Notes under the pieces: model-generated
Told to the model about the DNA's origin: nothing
The model's database searches: none
The model's input: only the letters and a program-made list of their open reading frames with translations
Shown: piece by piece, positions 51,901-63,060 of the stretch
Layout: each line of letters starts with the position of its first letter
Numbering within the stretch: the stretch's first letter is position 1
Assembly: GCA_013399875.1 (NCBI GenBank)
Contig: VXAZ01001047.1
Span: forward strand, 186,001 to 250,000
Reading direction: 5' to 3'
DNA from: Gymnorhina tibicen
Taxonomy: Eukaryota; Chordata; Aves; Passeriformes; Artamidae
Length of the DNA: 64,000 nucleotides
Program-made: the position numbers and the translations under genes

Positions 51901-53704
51901 GTCAGGACTGGCTATGGTCATGTTCTCTTTGAGTATTTTCAATTTGCAATCCTGACTGTTTAAGGATGCATCTGCATTTTTTCCATATGCCCATATTTTT
52001 TATACATATATATGTTTTAGCATATTTTGATGTATCTGTATGCAAATAGGTATTATGCATAGGCTTTGGAAATAGATACTGTGTTTAAAACAGCTCTGGG
52101 AGTCTGGGCTATTGCACAGATGTGGCATACAGCAAAGTAACCCTGATATCTTTCATTTTGCTTTTCACACCACACTGATTGCTCTGGACCCTGTGTCAGA
52201 CTTGGTTCCCCCTATACTTGTAAGTTTAGACAACAAGGCTGTTGTCTCACAAAACTCACACTTGAGTAGCTCTTGTTACCAGTAATTGATTGAAAGCTTT
52301 CCTGAATAAAACCAGCTCTCGCTTGTTTATTTTTAAAGGGGCCTCTGTTAGCTGCTGAATTTATCATTCTGTCAGTGAGTTAGATGTTGACAAGAGGTTC
52401 TGACTTCACTGCTCCAAGCAGCTGAACAGCGTGGAGAGTGCCACCATCACTGTATCCACCACTTTCCACTAGATCACTCATGGTCTCTCTTTCGGTTAGA
52501 TGTCTCTTCACTCAGGAACCTTATACCATCCAGGATACAAATACATTTATCAGTGTAATCAATACATCTCTGTCACACATCCGAGTGTAAAAAGGGTGCA
52601 GGTGAGGACCCAAGATAAGAGTAAGAAGTCAGGTGCTGCTCCATTTGCCCTGTCACCACCTTCTCATTCACATTATTTACAGAAAGAGATAAGACTGGCT
52701 CATTCATTAGTGTCAAACCATATTTTGAGTCATAGTGGGTCTACTTTTTCTGCCTTTTGCTTAAGCTGAATGATAGTGGCTCCACAGATACTTTCCTATG
52801 TGTCTTTACAAAGTACAACTTGTGTGAAATAAGGATGATGCACAAGCACCAATAGGCACAGACTTCCTTCCTGCTATGAAAGATAGATTTATGTGATATG
52901 AAAAAATTAATGTTTGTCTTCAAACGAGGGGCCATCAACCAATCTTCACCTCAGATACAAACTCACTACATGAGTTCCAACATGTAGCTTTCTAAAATTA
53001 GAGTTCATTGTATCACTCAGCATTTTTTTCTAATGGAATCTGAAGCCCAGTACTTCTGAATATGTATTATTGAGAGATTTGTCTGATAAGGGCTGAGACA
53101 AATCTGTTTGTTGCACACAAACAACTTCTAAGAACAAGTGTTAACAAAGTTTTGAAGGTGGAGGGAGCCACAGAGAGTCCCTGATGAGTCCATGCATGAA
53201 GGAAGGTTTGATTTCTCTGCAAAGTCCACTTTCCCTGAATATGGGTTAACACCCTAGTTCTCTTAAAACACTACTGAGACAGTTATCCTCTTTATATGTT
53301 TTATGGTAATAAACTGAAAAATCTGACCAATTCATTCAAAATCTGAACAAAGATGTAGAACATTGTATGGAATAGTGTGAGCCACAACAGAAAGCACATT
53401 AGAAGCCGTACTCTAATAACTAGCATTCTTCAAGGACAGTATTTTATATGCTGCCTTCTACATCCAGTCAGGTTCAATACCATTTACTATTAGTACCACT
53501 TTGTGTATTTAGGTTCATTCTGGGGAGGTCGGAAATGACATTTACACTCCGTGGGACGGACTTCCATCCCTGCAGCTCGCTGATGAGGACTCCAGACTCT
53601 TTGCCTTTTACAACCTGCTGCACTGCCTCCGCCGAGATTCCCACAAAATCGACAACTATCTCAAGGTTCTGAAGTGCCGCCTAATCCACGACAACAACTG
53701 TTGA
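47837..53704 (+). CDS. PRL: Prolactin (spliced: 47837-47864, 49353-49534, 49925-50032, 51458-51637, 53513-53704)
   Basis: Encodes the secreted pituitary hormone prolactin, a four-helix class I cytokine that binds the prolactin receptor and in birds drives incubation and brooding behaviour. The five exons join in frame to 690 nt, giving 229 residues. Residues 1-30 are the signal peptide (hydrophobic LLLVVLLV core, cleavage expected after KEGVTS). The mature hormone is 199 residues starting LPICP. Cysteines fall at mature positions 4, 11, 58, 174, 191 and 199, the three disulfides of tetrapod prolactin. Receptor-contact landmarks are present: the histidines in LSHYIHFL (helix 1), LLEGMEKI with the helix 3 glycine, and [10 protein letters not shown] in helix 4. 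All introns are GT-AG with phases 1, 0, 0, 0, as in other tetrapod PRL genes. The start codon has A at -3 (CCCACCATGA). There are no stops, frameshifts or missing key residues. A sequon NGS occurs at mature 6-8. The length, cysteine spacing and ending IHDNNC make growth hormone very unlikely. Confidence 0.98.
47865..49352 (+). other. PRL: PRL intron 1
   Basis: 1488 bp, GTAAGA...AG, phase 1. It contains a 52-nt polypurine tract (48891-48942). No other element is recognised. Confidence 0.9.
48891..48942 (+). repeat. 52-nt A-rich polypurine tract in PRL intron 1
   Basis: A28 followed by GAAAG/GAAAAG-type units, entirely purine on the coding strand. It could be a decayed retroposon tail or simple-sequence expansion. 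No retroposon body is recognisable upstream. Confidence 0.92.
49353..49534 (+). CDS. PRL: PRL coding exon 2
   Basis: 182 nt. It completes the signal peptide and encodes the mature N-terminus through helix 1 ([20 protein letters not shown]). The donor is TTT|GTAAGT. The acceptor (TTGAACAG) has a weak pyrimidine tract. Confidence 0.97.
49535..49924 (+). other. PRL: PRL intron 2
   Basis: 390 bp, phase 0, GTAAGT...TTTGCAG. No repeat or other feature is seen. Confidence 0.95.
49925..50032 (+). CDS. PRL: PRL coding exon 3
   Basis: 108 nt, 36 residues from [10 protein letters not shown] to QAQQIH, including Cys58. The donor is CAT|GTAAGT. Confidence 0.97.
50033..51457 (+). other. PRL: PRL intron 3
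   Basis: 1425 bp, phase 0. It ends in GAGCAG|CAT, a possible tandem acceptor. A short A-run (A14) lies near 51091. No transposon is recognised. Confidence 0.93.
51458..51637 (+). CDS. PRL: PRL coding exon 4
   Basis: 180 nt, 60 residues from [10 protein letters not shown] to EKIVGR, covering helices 2 and 3 and the helix 3 glycine of receptor site 2. The donor is CGG|GTAAGT. The open frame on the opposite strand here is a shadow. Confidence 0.97.
51638..53512 (+). other. PRL: PRL intron 4
   Basis: 1875 bp, phase 0, GTAAGT...TATTTAG. AT-rich, with no transposon or simple array recognised. Confidence 0.93.
53513..53704 (+). CDS. PRL: PRL coding exon 5 (with stop)
   Basis: 192 nt, 63 residues plus TGA. 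It encodes the loop [16 protein letters not shown] and helix 4 with Cys174, Cys191 and the C-terminal Cys199. Confidence 0.98.
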   Translation, partial: VHSGEVGNDIYTPWDGLPSLQLADEDSRLFAFYNLLHCLRRDSHKIDNYLKVLKCRLIHDNNC

Positions 53705-53993
53705 GTACTCGTGGGCCTAATCACGTACTGAAATCATTCATCATGCGTTCTTGATGCTTTGCCACTTTATGAAAAGTCACACTGTGCAGTATCTGTATCA
53801 TCAGTAACTTTCAGGCATGTTTGTATGAATTTTGGCTGCAACTATTAGCACCACAGGTGTCGGTGCTTTGAAATATTACCAGCTACTTGTATTACTACAA
53901 GAATACACTTTTCTGTCTAATCTTCTCCCCAGTAGTATTTCAGTGATAAACAGGTCATGCAGATACAAATAAAAATGATCTTAAATCCAAAAG
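53705..53993 (+). other. PRL: PRL 3' untranslated region (predicted)
   Basis: Runs from the stop codon to about 20 nt past the AATAAA at 53968. The exact cleavage site is estimated. Confidence 0.65.
53968..53973 (+). terminator. PRL: PRL polyadenylation signal AATAAA
   Basis: The first canonical AATAAA after the stop codon, 264 nt downstream, giving a 3' untranslated region of usual avian prolactin size. Confidence 0.8.
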
Positions 53994-55749
53994 CACATAA
54001 CACTGAGTGGTATCAGTGAAGAAAAAATAGATGGTATGGTTTGTACCTTTAACTGTAGCTTCTCTTTTGGGATTTCAATCTCCAGTTACTGTTAACAGAA
54101 TATCTTACTTGCATTGGTCTTTAGACCCTCTCCAAAAAGAGAGGAAACAAAAACGAGGGACATAAAAAAGCAGATTAATCACCTATTACACTAAACTACC
54201 CTAAAGTGAAAGTATGGTCTGAAATCCAGTCTGCTTAGATCAATTATTTTACTCTGTACAAAAAACTGTCAGAGTAGGGGAGGGAAAGGTTAAGAAATCC
54301 ATCCTGGCTAATACAGCCATTGATTCCCCATGCAATTCATGGAGAGAGAAGACACATCTAGAATTTTAAGGACAGAGATACAGATATATTTGTCTCCACT
54401 GACTATTTGGAGAAAAGGCATTTCCAACAGAAAGCTTATTATATTTGAGGTAGTTATTTGAGGGCAAAGGAACCAACTGGTTTCAGTAGGTCTCAAAAGG
54501 AAATGATGGGCATTCATATCATGTCATATATCATATATCATATATCATATCATATCATATCCTGTATTATATCATATCTCCATCTACCTTTCACATTCCT
54601 CCCAAGCAATATGGTGGTTGAAGTTACTTGGAGAACTTTGAAGCCATAAAAGGGCACCAGCTGAGCTGAGGTGTCTTTTGTCCTAAACCCCAAGTGTCTC
54701 CATTCACTTTGGGTTGAGTGACAAAGTTTTTAGGGCACTCATTTTCAAGACACTATGGTTACACATTGAAAATTTGGAAAGACCAAAACAACAGACTACT
54801 TTTGAAAGACTCTGGCTTACAGTCACACAGCAAGTAAGAAGCCAAATTGAAACGAAAGCCATTGACCCTACCTATATATTGTCTTTGTAAGCAATAAAAA
54901 AACTCAGCCTTGACTTCATCACACAGTTCTAGTAAACAGGAGCTTAATTTCCAATCAGCTCCTCATGGAGCTGGCTTCCCACTAGACAAGCATGCTGCAT
55001 TGCTCCAGGTTGGAGCCAGCGCAGAGGAAGAGTGAAGCACAGAGAAGATGGGTTTGAGGGCTTAAGCCTTTCATTACCATAACAGAATAAGCACAGCTAT
55101 AATAGGTATCTGTGTAAGAGATTAGATAATACCAACTGCCAGAAAGGTCTCATTTTAGCCATCTCTATAAGAACGCAATGATACTTGCATTTCTAATTGT
55201 GTATATATATAATGGCCTTTTAATCTCTCCATGTTTTCAATTATTGATTGCCTCAGGCTTTATCTGGATAAGTATACACTGAGCCCAATTTTAATCTATT
55301 AAAAATCACCTTTACAGTAAGCAAATTCCTTGTAGGACAGTCACAATTGACATATTTCATAAGCTCTGAAATAGCACAAAACCTGGGGCGTGTGCAACAG
55401 CAGTTTAACAACACACAGCTGTACAGCACAGTCAAGGAAGAAAATGGGTAACATTTGCCAGGCAAAATGCAAGTGTCCCGACTAGAATTTAAAATGGTTA
55501 TAATATTCTACTTTTTGTTATAATGCCAATGGAGGAAAAAAAGCATTTTAAAGGAAAGAAAAAAAAGAAAAAGAAAAAAGGTCCTTTGTAATTATCATAA
55601 GTGCTTAGAATTACAGTGTGAGTTCTTATTGAAAAGAAAACATGAATAATGGGACTAGTCTGTATTGAGCTGGAAAAACGATTATGTCTCACTGAGCAAA
55701 CTCCTACCTCAGAATCTCTTTAGAATTCAAAAGCAACTTGATTAATAGG
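53994..55749. other. Intergenic DNA downstream of PRL
   Basis: AT-rich, with the ATATC array (54524-54577) and a purine-rich stretch near 55551-55582. No gene is recognised. Confidence 0.55.
54524..54577. repeat. (CATATAT)n/(CATAT)n tandem array
   Basis: Three to four 7-bp CATATAT units pass directly into 5-bp CATAT units, then decay through CTGTATTATATCATATC. Change of period inside one array suggests slippage. It is likely polymorphic. Confidence 0.88.
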
Positions 55750-55920
55750 GCAGACATTCATAATTTTACACTTACATGACTAGATCTAAAACAATGACTT
55801 TCATTAACTGCTTAAAAATTACAGCGCTAAAACAATTGTTTAAAACTTGCATGCGCTGGCTTTATTACAGCCTATTTTAGCACAATTATGAGTTTTTTAA
55901 TTTCATAAGGAAAGATACAA
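55750..55920. promoter_or_regulatory. Candidate conserved non-coding element
   Basis: Repeat-free AT-rich sequence with ACAATTGTTT near 55830, GCATGCGC near 55849 and AGCACAATTATGAG near 55880. It has the texture of an enhancer-like element, without alignment support. Confidence 0.2.
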
Positions 55921-56207
55921 GAGAATGACAAAAAAAGAATCTAAACAACTGAAAAGCTATCTGTTTTGCAGCTGCTTAGCTAAAGTAGTATTAAGAAGTG
56001 ATCTGGTTAATATTCTGAGTCATCACAGCTGTCACAGAGACAGAGAGACATAGAAGCCCATGAACATATTCAGAGCTACACCTTCCCTGTGAAGTGCCCT
56101 GCCATGGACAAACCCTTCAGACTCTGAATGTTCAAGCCACAATGTAGGTCAACTGGGAATTCTATTTCTTAGAGTTGCTAGTAGGAACAATACATACTTA
56201 TCTTACT

Positions 56208-56440
56208 AATAGACAGACTTTAGGAAGGATGTCTTTACTGTGAGGGTGGTGAGGCACTGGTACAGGTTACCCAGAGATGTTGTGAATGCCCCATCCCTGG
56301 CAGTGTTCAAAGCCAGGCTGGGCTCTGAGCAGCCTGGTCTAGCAAAAAGTGTCTCTGACCACAAGGGAATCAGCTCTTTGTCTAGAGATGATCTTTAAGG
56401 CTCCTTCCAAACCAGGTTAATTTTATGACTCTATGATTCT
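56208..56440 (+). mobile_element. CR1 LINE 3'-end fragment
   Basis: The + strand reads the last coding and 3' untranslated part of CR1: ACTGTGAGGGTGGTGAGGCA, CCCAGAGATGTTGTGAATGC, GCAGCCTGGTCTAG. It ends in the octamer-like ATTTTATG, ACTCTATG and ATTCT (56420-56440). 5'-truncated, with several indels against the usual form. The left limit is approximate. Confidence 0.88.
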
Positions 56441-59400
56441 AACATTTTGTTAATTAGTGCATGTTTGTAAGCCCTGAGCAACTCTTGTCTTTTGTCCAAC
56501 AAGAAATTACATAGCCAAACTCTTATTTTATATAAAATTGAACTTACAACAAGCATGTTCTATCTAAGTAAAAGAAGCTGATAGCAATAAGCATTTTTTT
56601 CCGAGTGTATTAACTTATGGCTACTTCACAAAATGGCTGGTTTTCTAATTATTTATTCAATGTCCAAATTGGCCATATTTAAAAATCTGTTCATATTTTT
56701 ACTTCTGTTCATTTAAGATTGTATAGTGACAGGAATGGAAAGGAAAAGTCCACTTAGCTGAAATATAGGCTCTTTAGCCGAAATATAGGTTCTGTTCCCT
56801 TTTAAAATTATATTCAAGCTTCCATAGATGGCACTAAATTTAAGATAACATTTTGTGACGTGAAATCTAAATGGTATGAAGTTTAAGCCAATTCATCACT
56901 GAGAGCATTTATCACTAAACACAACAGAGCAGCAGAGATACACAAAATTGAAATCTGACTTGTTATTCAAGACTTGTTTCTAGACTCCAGTATGATAGGT
57001 AACCACTGGAGCAAACAGAAATAATTTTGAGAATGATTTTAAAGCCAATAAGGGAAGATTTTATTGACAGTATATGTCATTTGGAATCAGCTGCTTAACT
57101 AATAATGTGATAATCTTTCTATCATCCTTTTTTCCCTGTTTTTCATTTGAGATGCTACAAAAAGCCTCCAGTGTTTTATCTATACCTTGGCAATTCATCT
57201 ATACAATAGAGTTGACCTTTACAATATTATTTCAAAGACAATCCACAATTCTAATAAAAAGGGATACACAGTGTAGACACCACATATATCTTCTAAATTT
57301 AATTTCTGAACAACAGAAATTCTCTGAGGGCTACATTTTAAAAGGACTCTGCTTATTATAAATGAAATGTATACAGGCAACAAATTATGTCAGAAATGTA
57401 AACTCACTAATCATACTTATGTATATATCCATACACGAAAGAAATCTAGTAGTACAATCATGCATGAGAATAACATCACAGGCAGACACATTCCCACTGA
57501 AACTACAGGGTTTGCTGATCTGTAAAGCTATTAACACATATGACTATTTCTGTCTCAAGCTCTTAATGACTTGTGCCTGCAAATTACTTTGCTAAATCTT
57601 GAAGACTGATGTTGAGCCTCAGTGTTCAATTCAATTGAAATTTAAGATTGACTACACACAGGTTTATATTAAGTGCTAAAAAAGGTTTTAAAAAGACAGT
57701 TTTAAAACAATGATACCTTTTTGAAGTTCTTCATATTCATATCTATCTTAAGGAATGAAGCTAAATTCAACATCTGTCTCGGAAAACATTGTCAGCTATG
57801 GTTTTCCAACTTTTTTCCCCCAAACAACTCAATGACTACGAGATAGCATTTTGACAGTATCTATTATTACTGGAATTTTAAGGCTCTATTTGGATATATA
57901 CCCCCATAACTAAATATTTTTTTAATTACATTTTTTCATAGTGATTTTTAATTTCCTTTCCTCTATTCAGCTATGGGGAGTAAATGAAAACAGACCAGCA
58001 ATGGTACCTAATATCCTCTGAATTATATCTTTTTTTCTGTACAGTGAAAGCAGTACAAACTGTCCTTATTTTTGGTGAAAAAAAGTAAGAATTCAGACAC
58101 TTCTTTCATTTGACTTTTGGAACATACGAAAAATGCAAGGCCATTTTGAAGGATACCAAGCCCACCTTCCAATCTACAGTTTTAATGTGCACTGAGGAAA
58201 GTAAAAAACCATGTTGCTTACATTGTCACAAATTCTTTTTTAAGCCATTTTAATCACCCACAAATCCCATGCTAACATTCTTGGGTTTAGGAAGACATGT
58301 CTTGGACAGAATCCTTTACTACAACTTCCTATATTTTCAATATTCTCAATATTTTCATTTTTTTTTAAATGATAACATAGACAGTACACAAAATTTGTTA
58401 AAGAACACTTTTACAACAAATGCTTCGCTAAATTTCATCAAGTCAGCTACCAGAAAGTGTTTTGCCAAGCATAAAAATGAACAGTATTTACTGACAATAT
58501 TTAATAATAGTAGTCCCTCAAAAACAGAATTTTCTTATCAAACATCACCACACTAATTATGGGAACAGTTTTCCCTTTTTAATAAATGATAGGGTTCATT
58601 ACACTGAAGAGTTCAGATCACTTATTAATTCACAAGTGACAGTGTGAGTCATCAAAAATGCTAAGAGCACTCACTCTAGCATATCACAGAAGCTGTAAAG
58701 CTCATACCATTTGTACCATATACCACATGTTGCAAAGGAGTTTGCAAATACTGAATAGATAACACGCATGTGCACTCAAGGAATAGGAATTGATTCATGC
58801 ACCAAATGACTATCCCTAAAAATATTCCCATTCACTAATGCAGTATTTTTCTCTATCAAGATGACTACCTCCCTCCAGCTTTCAGTGTCAAATAAGAATA
58901 CTATATATTTAACAGTATTATCAGAATTACTAGACCCACACTCATCAACCAAGTCACTGTTACTGTACACTGAGACAAAAGATAAAAGGAGCCCTTCCCA
59001 ACAAGGTCCTGCTCTGTTTATTTATAATTCAACAATTAGGAAAGTGTGGTACATAACATTTGCTTGTCTCTCTGCCATTGTTTTCACTCTTTTGCTAAGG
59101 TAGGAATAGCTCCTGAAATATATATAGATATTACTGTGCTTACCTTTACTGACTTCATGTTTGAAAGCATTGTGCAGGATTAGGCCAATAATCACACATG
59201 ACAATAGGCTCTTTCTTTAGCCAGATGATTGAAATAACAATAATCTTCCCCAGGACCTAGTCTTGGGAGATTTCCAGCCTGATTTCACGGATAAAAATAG
59301 TTCATATAGCACAAAAAACTTTCCAAGCTTTTGATGATTATCCAAGCCTAACTAAAGCCTCAGAATCTCTTGGATGTTCCAACATCCTGGATCTACAGCA

Positions 59401-60283
59401 CATGTACTATAATTTAATATGACAAAAGGTACTTGAATTGATTGGATTTGCATGGTATCTTCATGACACACATGCAGTAGAGACCATGGGCCCTCATGTC
59501 AATGCTTATGCAATAAGCAGCTCAGCATTTCTTTAAAGTGTTTTTTGTGTTATTTGCAAGGAATTTGTGCTCTGTGTCCCTGTCGCATCAAAGTGAGAAA
59601 ATAAAAAGGATTCTGTTCTTTATCACCTCGTACTAGGAAATACTTCATGGTATTAGAAAATACTCTCATGCTCTCTCAAGGGCCATGAGATGGAAGAAAG
59701 TGCAATGCATAGACCGAGTTTATTGAGAGATTAGCTTTTGATGTATGGCACCATGAAAAATGTAAAGCAAAAACATCAGAAATGGTTTTCGAGAAGGTTA
59801 GGACACCCATTTATTTTTATTTTCACTTGAGATTCCATCTAAGTCAAAGTACTGTTGAGACGAATATAAAACAAAGAGACTAATACCAAAACAAGTGTTC
59901 AAGTTTTTAATACAGTGTTAGATAGTAGCACTGCTTCACAAGATGTTTTTGGTCTGCTGGAAAACCCCTCTTGTGCATGTCATAACTCAGGAAAAGAAAA
60001 GCCTACGCTACTGCTGTGAGGGAGAAAACATACCTATGTAATTATTTATACTGTGCACATCACCTTAATATCAAGCCATGCCATAAATGGTATAGCCTTT
60101 TTATCAAATGCATTATGAATACTGTCTTGGTCTAAATTAAGGGTAATATATATTTTATTGTCATGGCATAAATCTAACCAGGGGCAAAGAGCAGAGCAAA
60201 GATGTAGAATGGTAGTGCTACAGTCTTGAACATGTACTACAGGTTTTAGAGAAATGGTCAAGAAACACCTCCAAAGTATGCAC
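56441..60283. other. Intergenic DNA, no gene seen
   Basis: AT-rich. It contains one 20-bp tandem duplication (56754-56793). No exon, RNA gene or transposon end is recognised. Confidence 0.55.
56754..56793 (+). repeat. 20-bp tandem duplication, two copies
   Basis: TTAGCTGAAATATAGGCTCT is followed directly by TTAGCCGAAATATAGGTTCT, an 18/20 match at a period of exactly 20 bp. Confidence 0.92.
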
Positions 60284-61070
60284 TGAATCATAGAATCGCT
60301 AAATGATCTGGGTTGGAAGGGACCTTAAAGATCATATTGTCAAATCCCCCTATGACAGACTGGGACATTCTCTAGATCAGGTTGCTCAATGCCCCATTCA
60401 ACCTGACATTGAATACTTGTGATAATGGAGTATCTACAACTTCTCTGAGAAACATTTCAGCATCTTACCACCCTATTTTTAAAAAATTTCCTCCTTTTAT
60501 CCAGTCTAAATCTATCCTCTTTCAGTCTAAAACTGTTGTCCCTTGTCACTACAGGACAAGACACCCCACTTATATACTGAAAGGCAACAATATGTTCTCC
60601 CTGGAACCTTCTGTTCTTCAGGCTAAACAGCCCCAACTTTCACAGCCTTTCTTCACAGGAGAGGTGTTCCAGCCATCAGATCATTTTTGTGACCCTCTTT
60701 TGGATCTGCTCTAACAGTACTTGTACTGGGCACCCAAAAACTGGACACAGTCCTCCAGGTGGCACCTGGAGCAGAGTAGAGTGGACAGAATCACCTCTCT
60801 CAACCTGATGGCCAAACTTCCTTTGATGCAGAGTGTGATTGACTTTCTGGGTTAAAAGTGCACATTGCCAGCTCATATTCAATTTTTTAACCACCAGTAT
60901 CCCCAAGTCCTTCTATACAGGGCTGTCCTAAATCCATTCTTCCCCCAGGCTGGATTGATTCTGGGGATTGCTGTGACCCAGGAGCAGGACTTTGCACTTG
61001 GACTTGTTAAACCTCCTGCACAGGCTCACTCCTCAAGGTCCCTCTGGATGGCATTCCTTCCCTCCAGAAA
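60284..61070 (-). mobile_element. 5'-truncated CR1 LINE with ORF2 C-terminal remnant
   Basis: About 790 bp. At the left edge TGAATCATAGAATC is the reverse complement of the CR1 octamer tail, followed by GGGTTGGAAGGGACCTTAAA, the reverse complement of the 3' untranslated end. Further in, the - strand frame at 60676-60906 carries LNMSWQCALLTQKVNHTL and LEQIQKRVTKMI, matching the C-terminal region of CR1 ORF2. Stops and shifts break the frame on both sides, so it is inactive. The right edge, near CTGGAGGGAAGGAATGCC on the - strand, is approximate. Confidence 0.9.
60676..60906 (-). pseudogene. CR1 ORF2 C-terminal remnant
   Basis: A 76-codon open piece of the polymerase C-terminal region within the CR1 copy. 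It is part of a decayed LINE, not a host gene. Confidence 0.8.
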
Positions 61071-62559
61071 ATCAAAAGATGAAAAATGGTTTTTCATGAC
61101 CCAGAGATGAAAAATAGTTTTGTTTGAGTTCTAACCTTAAAATCAATCAGCAATACTTCTATTATGTATACTTAGCTGCAGCTGGCCAAACTGCATTTAA
61201 ATTTACTCTCCAACAAAATAGGTTTATATAGTGGAAGGAGGTGGCACTTATAAGGTTATTTTGAAAGCAGAAACTTATTCTATACTAATCCATAGACACA
61301 ATCCGTAAGCTGATCCTTTTCTGTGTTGTCGCTGTTTTTTGTTAAATGCAAAGTATATCACATTTCAACTGTACATATTGAAGGCATAAGGAAAATGTAA
61401 CACATATGCACCTCTTTCCTAGAGCTAGTTTCAAGCAGGTAGATATTCCCAAAAAGATCACAAAGTTAAGAAAATCTTAAGAAAGGGGTTTTTTTTATAT
61501 TTACCGTCTCCTTTTAAAAATGAACCACAAAATGCATTTTTTTACATGCAATGAACATGTAGTAGGAAAGCTGACTTTTAGCAAAGAAATGTCCTTTCAT
61601 TTGGTTTCAACTTTTACTTCCTCACAAATACAGACACATTCTTAATCAAGCCAATCAAATGATGTTTCAGGATTTCTTCCCATGTATAGATTGAAATCCA
61701 TTCTGGATTCACATTTTTCAGCAAGAAAATGGAAATTTTCAGTGAAATTACAATTTTAGTAGGTAAGAAGCATGTCATTTCACCATACTTTCTCTCCTGA
61801 GAAAAATTCCATCAAACCACCATTTTAACAACACTTGAAGAAATGTTTCTCAGCAGGAAAAGAGACCGAGAAAACATTAAGCATGACCACATGCTACGCA
61901 AAAACTTCTGAGAAATGCAATGTTGTACAAAATATATCAATACACAGTTCAAGACGAAAACATAAATAACAACTGAACAAGAAAGGTGATGAACATAAGA
62001 GGGTTCATTGTCATAATTTTTGAAAAACAACCTTTTTCTGGAGTCCAAAAATAGCCACAATTCAGCTAAGTAATACTGACATTCGAGTAGCATCCAACAA
62101 ACATAACTGATCCAGTAACACTGTGGGTAAAAAGGAGAGACTGTCCCAAACCTTATCCCTTTGATAGCATCTATAAACCAAAATACACAAGGATTCCATC
62201 AAAGAAAAGTGGATTTTATTCTTCTCTCTAGATAAGCTCTTTCGCTTTAGAAATTAGCAGATACTTCCCTATTTGCATTTAGTTACATGGGGTTGCAAGT
62301 TATTAAGATTTCTACAGCAAGTACCTTCAGATGGGTTGTTTCTTTCAGGAGAAACTCAATTTCAATCACAAACTGAACACACCATTTCCACCCCACTGGA
62401 TATTTTTAAAGAGCTTCCCTTTTTATCATCATCAAACCTATGGACTTCGAAATCCTGATGGAATTAAACTCAAACTCTGAAATACTGCTTTAAGCAGCCA
62501 TTGGAAGGTACTGAAAAATGGAAACAATGAAGGATTAAGCCCATTTTATTACATCTCCA
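61071..62559. other. Intergenic DNA, no gene seen
   Basis: AT-rich. It includes an imperfect 28-bp-period repeat of AGATGAAAAATRGTTTT (61077 and 61105) and a small perfect hairpin, TGAAAAA-TGG-TTTTTCA (61080-61096). Confidence 0.55.
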
Positions 62560-63060
62560 GGGCCTGAAGAAAAGGCATTTCTGCAGCTCTGTGCCAGCAC
62601 CGGGCATTATTCACCGAAGTGCACAAGGCTCAGCACTGGCCATCATGGCACACAGTGCCCAGTCTGTGCAGGGTTCACCATCCCTACGATACACCACAGC
62701 CACCTGTGGCACCCCTGCTTTCAGGACCATGGCTGTGTGGGCCTAGGCAAGCTGACAATGGGGAGGAGGGCCAAGGCAGAGAGCCTGGGGTGAAGGGGAG
62801 TCAGGCGTTCACCCTGGCAGCTATGGGTACAGAGATGCTGGTGGCCAAGGCATCCCACTCCCTGCAAGGGTTGTTTGGAAGCTCAGGCCCATCATCGCCT
62901 GCGGGGCATGTGGTGCAGGCTGAGGGGTGTTGGGAGTTGGAGCAGGGGGAAGGATTTTCCATCAGGCTACAGGGATCCATGCACACATATACATTATTGT
63001 AAATAAGGGGGGCGGGGAGCAACCCCGGTGCCACACGGCTGTCTAATTCAGAATATTCAG
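62560..63060. other. Unexplained GC-rich interval
   Basis: About 500 bp clearly richer in G and C than its neighbours, ending in a GGGGGGCGGGG stretch near 63008. A 127-codon open frame (62619-63002, +) and a - strand frame cross it. Neither shows a signal peptide, domain or recognisable family. Few CpGs, so it is not a typical CpG island. Confidence 0.4.

Noticed and set aside
54893..54898. Second AATAAA downstream of PRL as an alternative poly(A) site
   Set aside because: It lies almost 1.2 kb past the stop, inside an A-run, and a well-placed AATAAA already exists at 53968.
62619..63002. 127-codon open frame in the GC-rich downstream block
   Set aside because: Low-information composition, an overlapping frame on the other strand, and no domain.
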